Assembly: GCF_032918005.1 (NCBI RefSeq)
Contig: NZ_CP136628.1
Coordinates: 5,875,501 to 5,939,500 of the forward strand
DNA length: 64,000 nucleotides
Direction: 5' to 3'
DNA from: Bradyrhizobium sp. NDS-1
GTDB lineage: Bacteria; Pseudomonadota; Alphaproteobacteria; Rhizobiales; Xanthobacteraceae
This document shows, piece after piece, positions 25,604 through 34,366 of this stretch. Position 1 is the first letter of the stretch, and each line of letters opens with the position of its first letter. The notes beneath the pieces are model-generated. The model did not search any database. It was not told the origin of the DNA and was given only the letters and a program-made list of their open reading frames with translations. The position numbers and the translations under genes are program-made.

Positions 25604-27367
25604 TTACGCGGCGGCTTGCGCGAGCCGGCTCATTTCCTGCGTGACCAGCTCTCGATAGGGCCCGTGGCCCTGCATCAGGCGTTCGGGCGAACCATCTTCG
25701 ATGATCTTACCATTCTTCAGCACCACCACGCGGTCGAAATTTCGCAGCGTCGCGAGCCGGTGCGCGATCGCAATCACCGTGCGCCCGCGCATCAGCCGTG
25801 ACAAGGCCTCGCGGATCGCCTCTTCCGACTCGCTGTCGAGCGCCGCCGTGGCCTCGTCCAGCAGCAGGATCGGCGCGTCCTTGAGGAAGGCGCGCGCGAT
25901 CGCGATGCGCTGGCGCTGGCCGCCCGACATCTTGACGCCGCGGTCGCCGACCATGGTGTCGAGGCCCTCGGGCAGGCTGTCGATGAAATCGCAGCGCGCC
26001 GCGATCGCCGCGCGAAGCACCTCGTCGTCGGTCGCGTTGGGGCGGCCGTAGCGGATGTTCTCGCGGATCGACCGGTGAAACAGGGAGATGTCCTGCGGCA
26101 CGACGGAGATCGCCTCGCGGAGGCTCAGCTGCGTGACCTTCGAGATATCCTGCCCGTCGATCGTGACGCTGCCCTCGTCGACGTCGTAGAAGCGCTGCAG
26201 CAGCATGAACAGGGTCGATTTGCCGCCGCCGGACTGGCCGACCAGACCGACGCGCTGACCGGGCTGCAAGCGAAGGCTGAAGCGCTCGAAGATCTTCTCG
26301 CCGCCGGGATAGCCGAAGGTGACGTTGTTGTACGCAATCGCCGCGCCGCTCTTCACCAGCGGCTCCGCCTCGGGGTGATCGCTCAATTCGTGCGGCACCA
26401 GCAGCGTCGCGATCGCCTCGGTCAGGCGGGCGACGTGCTGGGTGACGTCGACCAACGCCACCGCAAGATCGCGCGTGGCGCTCAGGATGGAGATGCCAAG
26501 CGTACAGACCAGCACGACGTCGCCGGTGGTCGCTGCGCCCTTCTGCCAGAGCGTGACCGCCCAGGCCATCAGCGCGATCGTCAAGAGCACGGTCACAACG
26601 GCATGCAGCAACCGCAGCTTTTCCAGATAGCGCAGGCTGCGGCTTCGCGCCGTCAGTTCCCGGTTTACCGTCGCGTCGAACCGCTCGTGCTCGTGGCCGA
26701 TGCCGCAGAAGGCCCGCACCAGCGGCATGTTGCTGATGACGTCGATCATCTCGCCGTCGACGACGGCGGCCTTGTCGGCGAAGTCGTCATGCAGCGGCTT
26801 GCCCGCCGCGGCGAGACGGAACATCGCAACCACCATGCCGCCGGCGATCACGGTCAGGCCGAGCGCCATGTAGGGACTGACGGTTCCAATCAGGGCGATT
26901 GCCGCAATTGTGGCAATGCATGGCGGCAATACGTTCCAGACGAACATGTTCTCGACCGTGAACACCGCGTTCGACGTCGCCGTGATGCGGCTCGTCAGCA
27001 TGCCCGGCATCCGGTCGGAGAAGTAGCTCGGCGCGTGTCCGGTCAGATGACGAAATATGTCACGGCGTAAATCACCCGTGACACCGACGAAGGTGAAGCT
27101 CGCCGTCCAGCTCGCGATCCGCCACAGGAAGTTGTCGGCGGCAATGAGCGACATGAGTAAAATGAATGCCAGCCATACGTTCCCGCCCTGTGATGGCCCT
27201 GCGGACAGGCTGTCGACCAACGATTTGACGCCGTACTGGGTGCCCACGGAGCAGGCAACTGCTGCCACGACAGCGGTCAGGATCACCAGATGCGAGGCGA
27301 GACGACGCCGGAGATAGCGCAAGACAAAGGCAAATGGCCTGCGCGCGTATCCAGAAAGCTGATCCAT
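25604..27367 (-). CDS. ABC exporter, fused permease-ATPase
   Basis: A 587-residue half-transporter. Six membrane helices lie in about residues 20-320; the nucleotide-binding domain follows with Walker A GQSGGGKST, signature MSGGQRQRI, Walker B ILLLDEATAALD and an H-loop in IAHRLAT. Type IV exporters of this kind export lipids, glycans or drugs as homodimers. It is the first gene of a unit with the debranching-like enzyme, PRC-barrel and MFS genes. A divergent GT4 glycosyltransferase lies 273 bp upstream, suggesting export or handling of a glycan. Confidence 0.9.
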   Translation of the reverse strand: MDQLSGYARRPFAFVLRYLRRRLASHLVILTAVVAAVACSVGTQYGVKSLVDSLSAGPSQGGNVWLAFILLMSLIAADNFLWRIASWTASFTFVGVTGDLRRDIFRHLTGHAPSYFSDRMPGMLTSRITATSNAVFTVENMFVWNVLPPCIATIAAIALIGTVSPYMALGLTVIAGGMVVAMFRLAAAGKPLHDDFADKAAVVDGEMIDVISNMPLVRAFCGIGHEHERFDATVNRELTARSRSLRYLEKLRLLHAVVTVLLTIALMAWAVTLWQKGAATTGDVVLVCTLGISILSATRDLAVALVDVTQHVARLTEAIATLLVPHELSDHPEAEPLVKSGAAIAYNNVTFGYPGGEKIFERFSLRLQPGQRVGLVGQSGGGKSTLFMLLQRFYDVDEGSVTIDGQDISKVTQLSLREAISVVPQDISLFHRSIRENIRYGRPNATDDEVLRAAIAARCDFIDSLPEGLDTMVGDRGVKMSGGQRQRIAIARAFLKDAPILLLDEATAALDSESEEAIREALSRLMRGRTVIAIAHRLATLRNFDRVVVLKNGKIIEDGSPERLMQGHGPYRELVTQEMSRLAQAAA

Positions 27368-27562
27368 ATGGCTATCGCCCCGTTATGCTGGTTCTTCGTT
27401 TTGTTACTGATCGACTGAACATCGACCTCTTCGCCTCGGTTCCCGGGCCGGGCGATCACGACATGCGGATGCGGACGATCTGAGAAGATGTAGTGGCAGC
27501 ATCGCGACGGCCCGCAGACGTGTCGAATATGTAACGTTCGCAGGAAGGAACTTCGCAACTGC

Positions 27563-27574
27563 GGGAACGTTCCC
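27563..27574. promoter_or_regulatory. Perfect 12-bp palindrome before the glycosyltransferase gene
   Basis: GGGAACGTTCCC, centred about 72 bp before the GT4 start codon in the divergent ABC/GT4 region. A similar imperfect element (CGTTCGCAGGAAGGAACTTCG) precedes it. Candidate operator, regulator unknown. Confidence 0.35.
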
Positions 27575-27640
27575 TTGTCTGGCATGCCGGTGCCGTACTG
27601 GCGGGGGTTCAACTTTCATGATCGCAGAGGAGATGGTGAG

Positions 27641-28711
27641 ATGCGCATCGCGCAGGTAGCTCCGTTGACGGAGGCTGTTCCACCCAAGCTGTATGGCGGC
27701 ACCGAGCGGGTGGTGCATTGGTTGACGGAAGAGTTGGTAGCCCTCGGGCACGATGTGACCTTATTCGCCAGCGGCGATTCGCAGACGTCAGCCAAGCTGG
27801 ATGCGCTGTGGCCCCGGGCGCTCCGTCTCGACGGTTCCGTGCGCGATCCCAATGCGCTGCACATGGTGCTGCTGGAACGCGTGCGGCAAAAATGTGACGA
27901 CGAGGAGTTCGACTTCCTCCACTTCCATCTTGATTACTATCCCTGGTCGCTGTTCCACCGGCAGCCGACACCATTCCTGACCACGCTGCACGGCCGGCTC
28001 GATCTGCCGGAGCACCAGCCGGTCTTCAACACCTTCTCCAAGATGCCGGTCATCTCGATTTCCAACGCGCAGCGACGGCCGGTGCCGCAGGCCAATTGGG
28101 TGACGACAATTCATCACGGCCTTCCCGAGAACCTGCTGACACCGAAGCCAGTGAAGCAGGAATACCTCGCCGTTCTCGGCCGCATCGCGCCCGAGAAGGG
28201 CGTCGACCGCGCCATCAAGATCGCGACCCATTGCGGCATTCCGCTGAAGATCGCAGCCAAGGTCGATCGTGCCGATCAGGAATATTACGACGAGCTGATC
28301 CGGCCGATGATCGAGAACAATCCACTGGTGGACTTCATCGGCGAGATCAGCGATCACGAGAAGTCGGACTTCCTGAGCGGCGCGCTCGGACTTCTGCTGC
28401 CGATCGACTGGCCGGAGCCGTTTGGCCTCGTCATGATCGAAGCGATGGCCTGCGGAACGCCGGTCGTCGCCTTCAACCGCGGCTCGGTGCCGGAGATCAT
28501 CGACGATGGCCTCACCGGTTTCATCGTCGAGGACGTCATCAGTGCCGCGGGGGTAGTGAACCGCCTTTCGCAGCTCGATCGCGCAGCGATCCGCAAGCAG
28601 TTCGAGACGCGCTTCACGGCGCGGCGAATGGCGCTGGACTATCTCGCGGCCTATCGCAGCCTCGCCGAGGAACAGGCGCCGCGGATCAAGCTGGTGAGCA
28701 GCGCGGAGTAA
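27641..28711 (+). CDS. Glycosyltransferase family 4 protein
   Basis: A 356-residue GT-B glycosyltransferase of family GT4. The N-terminal domain shows KLYGGTERVVHWLTEELVALGH; the donor-binding domain has the E-x7-E signature EPFGLVMIEAMACGTPV, followed by SVPEIIDDG. It probably adds a sugar to an exopolysaccharide, lipid or oligosaccharide in the cytoplasm. The ATG at 27641 is chosen for GGAG eight bases upstream; an earlier in-frame ATG at 27575 lacks one. It is divergent from the ABC exporter operon. Confidence 0.88.
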   Translation: MRIAQVAPLTEAVPPKLYGGTERVVHWLTEELVALGHDVTLFASGDSQTSAKLDALWPRALRLDGSVRDPNALHMVLLERVRQKCDDEEFDFLHFHLDYYPWSLFHRQPTPFLTTLHGRLDLPEHQPVFNTFSKMPVISISNAQRRPVPQANWVTTIHHGLPENLLTPKPVKQEYLAVLGRIAPEKGVDRAIKIATHCGIPLKIAAKVDRADQEYYDELIRPMIENNPLVDFIGEISDHEKSDFLSGALGLLLPIDWPEPFGLVMIEAMACGTPVVAFNRGSVPEIIDDGLTGFIVEDVISAAGVVNRLSQLDRAAIRKQFETRFTARRMALDYLAAYRSLAEEQAPRIKLVSSAE

Positions 28712-28753
28712 GAGGACGCTGCTGCCGCTGCATCGCGGCTCCCCGTCGAAGCG

Positions 28754-28896
28754 CCCTCTCCCCTTGTGGGAGAGGGCTCAAGAACCTTCCGACATACTCG
28801 CTTGGGTGAGGGGTTGCTTCCGCAGAGAACTCTTCTCGGTAGAAAGAGCCCCCTCATCCGGCGCTTCGCGCCACCTCCTCCCACAAGGGGAGACGG
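28754..28896. repeat. Intergenic palindromic repeat, family A copy 2 (inverted)
   Basis: CCCTCTCCCCTTGTGGGAGA at the left and CCTCCTCCCACAAGGGGAGA at the right. The CATCCGGCGCTTCGCGCCAC module is in the right arm, so the copy is inverted relative to copies 1 and 3. It lies 27 bp beyond the 3' end of the alkylsulfatase gene. Confidence 0.85.
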
Positions 28897-28922
28897 AAGA
28901 AGCCGGCGGCGCTCCACCCGCC

Positions 28923-30851
28923 CTACTTCACCACCGCCCGCTTCGGTTCGACGATCTCGAACATTCTCGGGAATTCATCCATCAGGCCCATCAGCTCGGC
29001 GAGCCTCATCGGGTTGCCTGACAGCTTGATCTTGCCGGATGCGACGGCTTCCGGAAAGCTCGTCAGCTTGGCAATCACCTCGTCGAGCGTAGCGCGCGCC
29101 AGCGTGAAGCTGGCATCGGCCCCTTCCGTCTGCACGCCCTCGGTGTAGGTGAGCGCGCAGTTCTCCAAATTGAGCACGAAGATCTCGCCGGTGTCGGAGA
29201 AGCTCCAGTTCAAGACGATGTGCTTGCCTTCCGCCTTGGGGCCGTTGAGGCGAATACCCAGCACATCCCAGAGCTGGGAGGTGCGAAGCGCCGCCAGCGT
29301 CTCGCGCGGCATTGGCGGGCGCGCCGGCACTTTCGGCATGCCCAGGCGCAATTCCTGCGCACCGAACAGATAGGCGTTGCGCCAGGTCGCGCTTTCCGCG
29401 GCGTAGCCGAGCTGCTCCAGCGTGTCGGCGAGCAGACCACGCGCCGCCGCATTGTCGGGCTCGGCGAAAACGAGATGGCCGAGCACTTGGGCCACGAAAC
29501 GAAACTCCCCCGTCTCGAAATCCGCAGTCGCCCGCGCGAGGATCGCATCCGCTCCGCCCATATACTCGACGTACTTCTTGGCTGACTCCACCGGCGGCAG
29601 CGGATCGAGGTTGACCGGGTTGGCGTCGTACCAGCCGAGATATTTCTGATAGATCGCCTTCACATTGTGCCGGATGTGGCCGTAATAGCCGCGGCCGTGC
29701 CAGGCACCTTCCAGGCTCTTCGGCAACTGGATCGTCTCCGCGATCTCGGAGGCGGTGAGGCCGTGGTTCATCAGGCGGATGGTCTGGTCATGCGCGAATT
29801 TGTAGAGGTCGCGCTGCTGCCGGATCATCGTGCCGATGCGCTCAGCTCCCCACACCGGCCAGTGATGCTGACCGCACATCGCCTCCGCCTTGCCATCCCA
29901 GAGCTGCAGGGCCTCGTTCAGATATTTCGACCAGGCCAGCGCGTCGCGCACGTCGGATCCGCGAAACGGCAACAGATTATGGAAATTGTGCGTGCAGTTC
30001 TCGGCGAGGTTCAACAGCTTGTAGCGCGGGATGAAGAAGTGCATCTCCGCCGGGGCTTCGCTGTTCGGCGCCATCTGAAATTCGAACTCGACGCCGTCGA
30101 TGACGCGCGTGTCACCCGTCGCCATGATCAGGTCGGTGGGGCGCAGCAGCGCGACCGATCCTGCAGCCATCGACTTGCCGAGCCCGCAATCGACCTGCCC
30201 GCGCGCACCTTTTGCGAGCAGCGGGCCGAACTGGTACTGCGCCCGGCGCAACATTGCGGGTCCCGCAATGATATTCTCGGAGACGGCATGCTCCATGAAC
30301 AGGTTCGGCGCGATGATCGGCACGCGTCCAGCGGCAAGTGCGTCCTCCTCCAGCACGCCGCGCGCGCCGCCCCAATGGTCGGTGTGGGTGTGCGTGAAGA
30401 TGACGGCGGCAACCGGCTTCGAACCTCGATGCCTGAAATAGAGATCGAGCGCGGCACGGGCGCCTTCGGTCGAGGTCAGGGTGTCGACGACGATGACGCC
30501 GTTGTCGCCTTCGATCAGCGTCATGTTGGCGATGTCGAGCCCGCGCACCTGGTAGACGCCGGGCACGACCTCGAACAGGCCGTGCTGCATGTTGAGCCGC
30601 GACTGTCGCCACAGGCTCGGATTGACGGTGGGCGGCGCCTCTTCGGTGGACAGGAAGCCGTAAGGCGCAAGACTCCAGACCGTCCGGCCTTGCGGGTTCG
30701 TGATCTCTGCATTCTCGATCGTGCCGAGAAAGCCGCGCGTGGCATCGTCGAAATCCCGCGTGTCGGAGAACGGCAGCGCGTTCAGCATGGCCTCGTGCCG
30801 TGCGATGACGGAGGGCGAGGCGTCCTTGGGTTCACTGCTGTGCTCGATCAT
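28923..30851 (-). CDS. Alkylsulfatase (SdsA-type, metallo-beta-lactamase fold)
   Basis: A 642-residue class III alkylsulfatase that hydrolyses primary or secondary alkyl sulfates to alcohol and sulfate. The metallo-beta-lactamase domain (about residues 90-330) carries the binuclear zinc motif HTHTDHW (154-160), further ligand regions GPAMLRRAQYQFG and ENCTHNFHN, followed by the alpha-helical dimerisation domain and a C-terminal SCP-2-like domain (about 520-640). The frame is open 55 codons further upstream, but that part is translated repeat A3; the ATG at 30851 has GGAGGAG upstream. No signal peptide. It is bracketed by two inverted repeat copies. Confidence 0.9.
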   Translation of the reverse strand: MIEHSSEPKDASPSVIARHEAMLNALPFSDTRDFDDATRGFLGTIENAEITNPQGRTVWSLAPYGFLSTEEAPPTVNPSLWRQSRLNMQHGLFEVVPGVYQVRGLDIANMTLIEGDNGVIVVDTLTSTEGARAALDLYFRHRGSKPVAAVIFTHTHTDHWGGARGVLEEDALAAGRVPIIAPNLFMEHAVSENIIAGPAMLRRAQYQFGPLLAKGARGQVDCGLGKSMAAGSVALLRPTDLIMATGDTRVIDGVEFEFQMAPNSEAPAEMHFFIPRYKLLNLAENCTHNFHNLLPFRGSDVRDALAWSKYLNEALQLWDGKAEAMCGQHHWPVWGAERIGTMIRQQRDLYKFAHDQTIRLMNHGLTASEIAETIQLPKSLEGAWHGRGYYGHIRHNVKAIYQKYLGWYDANPVNLDPLPPVESAKKYVEYMGGADAILARATADFETGEFRFVAQVLGHLVFAEPDNAAARGLLADTLEQLGYAAESATWRNAYLFGAQELRLGMPKVPARPPMPRETLAALRTSQLWDVLGIRLNGPKAEGKHIVLNWSFSDTGEIFVLNLENCALTYTEGVQTEGADASFTLARATLDEVIAKLTSFPEAVASGKIKLSGNPMRLAELMGLMDEFPRMFEIVEPKRAVVK

Positions 30852-30880
30852 GCTTGCTCCTCCGCGAAGGTCTTCTCTTT

Positions 30881-31030
30881 CCTTCTTCCCTTGTGGGAGA
30901 AGGTGGCGCGAAGCGCCGGATGAGGGGTATATCTCCGCGAGCTCAACGAGAGCTGGGCGAGCGGAGAGAGACCCCTCACCCGTCTCGCGGCTACGCGGCG
31001 AGCCACCCTCTCCCACACAAGGGGAGAGGG
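30881..31030. repeat. Intergenic palindromic repeat, family A copy 3
   Basis: CCTTCTTCCCTTGTGGGAGA at the left, with the GTGGCGCGAAGCGCCGGATG module after it, and CTCTCCCACACAAGGGGAGA at the right; ~150 bp. It fills the gap between the alkylsulfatase start and the TRAP permease stop. Confidence 0.85.
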
Positions 31031-31038
31031 TTAAGCAA

Positions 31039-33132
31039 CTACATCCCCAGCAGTCTCGGCAGCCACAGCGACAGACCGGGCCAATACGTCACCACCACGA
31101 GGAATCCCAGCATGGTGAGGAGCCATGGCCACACCGCGACCGTGAGCTCGGTGATGCCCATCTTGGCGATGCCTGAGGCGACGTAGAGGTTGAGGCCGAC
31201 AGGCGGATGGCACAGGCCGACCTCCATGTTGACCGTCATCAGGATGCCGAAATGGATGGGATCGATGCCGAGCTTGACCGCGACCGGAAACAGGATCGGG
31301 GCCAGGATCAGGATGATCGAGGACGGCTCCATCACGTTGCCCGCCACCAGCAGCAGCAGGTTGACCAGCAGCAGGAAGCCGATCCACCCAAGACCCAGGT
31401 CGATCATCCATTGCGCGAGCGCTTGCGGCACGTTCTCGTAGGTCATCAGGAACGAGAACAGCACCGCGTTGGTGATGATGTAGAGCAGCATCGCCGAGAG
31501 GTTCGCCGATGACAGCAGAACGCGCGGCACGTCGCGCAGCTTCAGATCCTTGTATATGAACACTGCGACGATGAATGCGTAGACCGCGCTGACGGCGGCA
31601 GCTTCGGTCGGCGTGAACAGGCCGCTGTAGATGCCGCCGATCACGATCACGATCAGCAGGATGCCCCAGATCGACTTGCGGAATGCGTCGAGACGCTCGA
31701 GGAAGGTCGCCTTGCGCATCCGTGGATAGTTGTTGCGCCAGGCGCGATAGAACGTCGTCATGCCGAGCAGCGTGGCGAGCGCAAGACCCGGCACGATGCC
31801 GGCGATGAACAGCTTACCCACCGAGGTGTTGGTGGAGACGGCATAGAGAACCATCGGGATCGACGGCGGAATGAGGATTCCGAGCGAGCCCGACGTCGTG
31901 ATCACGCCCGCGCCGAACCGCTTCGGAAACCCCTGCGCCACCATCGCGGGAAGGATCACCGAGCCGATCGCGACCACGGTCGCCGGCGAGGAGCCGGAGA
32001 TCGCGGCAAACAGCGCGCACGCGACCACCCCCGACAGCGCGAGACCGCCGTACCAATGGCCGACCAGCGAGGTTGCAAACGCGATCATCCTGCGCGCCAC
32101 GCCGCCATGGGTCAGGAAGTTGCCGGCGAGGATGAAGAACGGGATCGCCATGATCTCGAAATTCTCGATGCCGGTGAACAGCTTCAGCGCCACCGATTCG
32201 GTTCGCACGTCGGTCAGCGTGAACATGAAGCTCAGCACGGTGAGACCAAGTGCGATCGAGATCGGCATGCCCGTCAGCATCAACGAGAGCAGAAGCGCGA
32301 ACACGATGAGGACGCGCAGGCCCTGCGGGAGCGTAATGACATGGCCCGCATGGGCGACGCACAGCGCGACGATCAGGACCGGCAGCAGCATCAGGATCCA
32401 GCCGAGCGGGCTGCGCTCGTCGCGGACGACCTGGCTATGCGTGACCGGCGCGGGATGCACCGGATCGGCCTCGACGCCCTCGACGCCAGCCATGTCGTGA
32501 TGCGGAAGTTCGCCGGTGCGGTAGAACGACCAGGCGACCTGCAGGAAACGGAAGCACATCAGGCCGGAGCCGATCGGGATGGTGAGATAGACCATCCACA
32601 TCGGCGCTTCGAGGTCGTTAGACTGCTGGCCGCTCTGCCACATGTGGCTGACGAAGGCAGCCCCGAAATAGCCGACGATGGCGGTGAAAAGCGCGCCGCA
32701 CAGAAGGCCGAAGGTGATGACGCGGCGGCGCGATCCGCCGGGAAGGATATTGACGAGCACGTCGACGCCGACATGGATGCCGGTCCGCACGCCGTAAGCG
32801 GCGCCGAACTTCGCCATCCAGATGAACATGTAGATGCAGAGCTCCTGCGCCCAGGACAGGTCGAGCGCGGCAAGCCAGACGAACGCCGCACGTGCCGGGA
32901 CGGCCAGGAAGGCCAGGTTGCGGGCTTCGGCCCATTTGGCGATGTCGATCGACAATCCGGCCCCGTAACGGTGCAGCACGGCGACGAAGATGAGCGACGT
33001 TGCGGCCGCGATCATCGTCGCGATCAGCCACTCCTCGAGATGATCGAGAAAACGATTCAGTGCGCGCAGCAACTTGATCCCCCCAGCATTGGCTCGTCCA
33101 TTCGGATGCGAAACGGCCGGGAGTGCGTTCAC
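31039..33132 (-). CDS. TRAP transporter permease, fused DctQ-DctM
   Basis: A 697-residue fusion of the small (DctQ; about residues 25-215, four helices) and large (DctM; about 250-697, about twelve helices) TRAP membrane subunits, using the ion gradient to import a carboxylate or related anion. DctM motifs include GMPISIALGL, FFILAGNFLTHGGVA and GSLGILIPPSIPM. The start is read as GTG at 33132 but has only a GGGG run beside it; a start some codons further in cannot be excluded. It follows the DctP gene by 35 bp and precedes repeat A3 and the alkylsulfatase. Confidence 0.9.
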   Translation of the reverse strand: MNALPAVSHPNGRANAGGIKLLRALNRFLDHLEEWLIATMIAAATSLIFVAVLHRYGAGLSIDIAKWAEARNLAFLAVPARAAFVWLAALDLSWAQELCIYMFIWMAKFGAAYGVRTGIHVGVDVLVNILPGGSRRRVITFGLLCGALFTAIVGYFGAAFVSHMWQSGQQSNDLEAPMWMVYLTIPIGSGLMCFRFLQVAWSFYRTGELPHHDMAGVEGVEADPVHPAPVTHSQVVRDERSPLGWILMLLPVLIVALCVAHAGHVITLPQGLRVLIVFALLLSLMLTGMPISIALGLTVLSFMFTLTDVRTESVALKLFTGIENFEIMAIPFFILAGNFLTHGGVARRMIAFATSLVGHWYGGLALSGVVACALFAAISGSSPATVVAIGSVILPAMVAQGFPKRFGAGVITTSGSLGILIPPSIPMVLYAVSTNTSVGKLFIAGIVPGLALATLLGMTTFYRAWRNNYPRMRKATFLERLDAFRKSIWGILLIVIVIGGIYSGLFTPTEAAAVSAVYAFIVAVFIYKDLKLRDVPRVLLSSANLSAMLLYIITNAVLFSFLMTYENVPQALAQWMIDLGLGWIGFLLLVNLLLLVAGNVMEPSSIILILAPILFPVAVKLGIDPIHFGILMTVNMEVGLCHPPVGLNLYVASGIAKMGITELTVAVWPWLLTMLGFLVVVTYWPGLSLWLPRLLGM

Positions 33133-33167
33133 CCCCGACCGTCGTTGTCATTTCTGACAGGCGGCCG

Positions 33168-34169
33168 TCAGTTCATCTTGACGTCGAGTTCCTTGGCGAC
33201 GAGGTCGAGCACCTCCTGCCCGACCCGGCCCTTCGCCCATTTGTAGGTCGGCTGCATCGCCTCCTGCCACGCCTTGCGATCGGCGTCTGTGAGGTAGTGC
33301 AGCGTGGTCTTGCCTGTCTTCTTGATCTCGGCCAGCGCGTCCTCGTTCTCCTGGCGCGCGATCGAGTTGGTGTAGTCGGTGGCCTCCGCCATCGCCTTGT
33401 CCAGTTGGGTGCGGATATCGGGCGGCAGACCAGACCAGAACTTCGAATTGACGATGACGGCATATTGCAGATGCGCATGATAGGACACGGTGATGTCCTT
33501 CTGCACCTCGTAGAACTTCTGCGTCAGGTAGTTGGATGCCGTGTTCTCGCATCCGTCGACCACGCCGGTCTGCAGCGCCTGGTAGACTTCGGAGAACGCC
33601 ATGATCTGCGGAATCGTACCGACGAGGCGGAAATACTGGTCGGCGACCTTGGATCCCGAGATGCGAAACTTCAGGCCCTGGAAATCCGTCGGCTTTATCA
33701 GCGGACGATTCGAGGAGACCATGTGGAAGCCGTTGTCCCAGTAAGCGAGGCCGGTGATGCCCTTGGCCTCGAGCTTCTGGAACAGCCACTTGCCGATCGT
33801 GCCCTTGATCGCGTTGGAATAGGTCTGGTCGTCCTTGAACAGCCAGGGCAGGTCGAGCGCCTCGAACTCCTTGATGCCCAGCGGCGCGAATTTCGCGGTC
33901 GAGGGCGCGAGCATGTGCACCGAGCCGAGCTGGAGCGCCTCGATCTCCTCCTTGTCTTTGTAGAGCGATGAGTTCGGGTAGACTTCGACCTTGACCTTGC
34001 CGTCGGCGTATTTCTCAGCGAGCTCCTTGAACTTCAGCGCGCCCTTCCCCTTCGGGGTGTCGTTGGCGACGACGTGGCTGAACTTGATGACGATCGGAGC
34101 TTGGGCTTGCGCAACGACAGGGGCCAGAACGAGCGCAGCCGCCGCGACCGCGAGAAGCAGTTTGCGCAT
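33168..34169 (-). CDS. dctP: TRAP transporter solute-binding protein, DctP type
   Basis: A 333-residue periplasmic binding protein with a signal peptide (residues 1-23, ending AQAQA). The DctP fold shows IKFSHVVANDTPKGKGALKF near the N-terminus, EYP-type strand VEVYPNSSLY, and the ligand-arginine region GLKFRISGS; the C-half segment VVDGCENTASNYL is also family-typical. It delivers an organic anion to the DctQM permease. The ATG at 34169 is supported by GGGAGG five bases upstream; the frame extends 27 codons further without a ribosome-binding site. First gene of a likely dctP-dctQM-alkylsulfatase transcript. Confidence 0.92.
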   Translation of the reverse strand: MRKLLLAVAAAALVLAPVVAQAQAPIVIKFSHVVANDTPKGKGALKFKELAEKYADGKVKVEVYPNSSLYKDKEEIEALQLGSVHMLAPSTAKFAPLGIKEFEALDLPWLFKDDQTYSNAIKGTIGKWLFQKLEAKGITGLAYWDNGFHMVSSNRPLIKPTDFQGLKFRISGSKVADQYFRLVGTIPQIMAFSEVYQALQTGVVDGCENTASNYLTQKFYEVQKDITVSYHAHLQYAVIVNSKFWSGLPPDIRTQLDKAMAEATDYTNSIARQENEDALAEIKKTGKTTLHYLTDADRKAWQEAMQPTYKWAKGRVGQEVLDLVAKELDVKMN

Positions 34170-34366
34170 GAAGACCTCCCCAACAACCTCGAGAATCGGG
34201 CTCTTCTTGTTTTGCAGGCCAGTCGTGGCAGCTATCCGCAAGCCGAACAACTAGACCTAAGCCCAATTTGCCGCAGCCAAGCTATCTTGACGGGTGCGGT
34301 CAGCGCAACCCGACCCTCGCGTCCGTCCAAGGGAACGAGCGCTTATGTCGCATTGCGGCAGCGCCC

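Noticed and set aside
30852..31016. 55-codon N-terminal extension of the alkylsulfatase frame
   Set aside because: It is translated repeat A3 sequence; the ATG at 30851 has a good ribosome-binding site and family-like N-terminus.
28754..31030. Repeats around the alkylsulfatase as a CRISPR array
   Set aside because: Only two long, inverted copies with a gene between; no short regular repeats or spacers.
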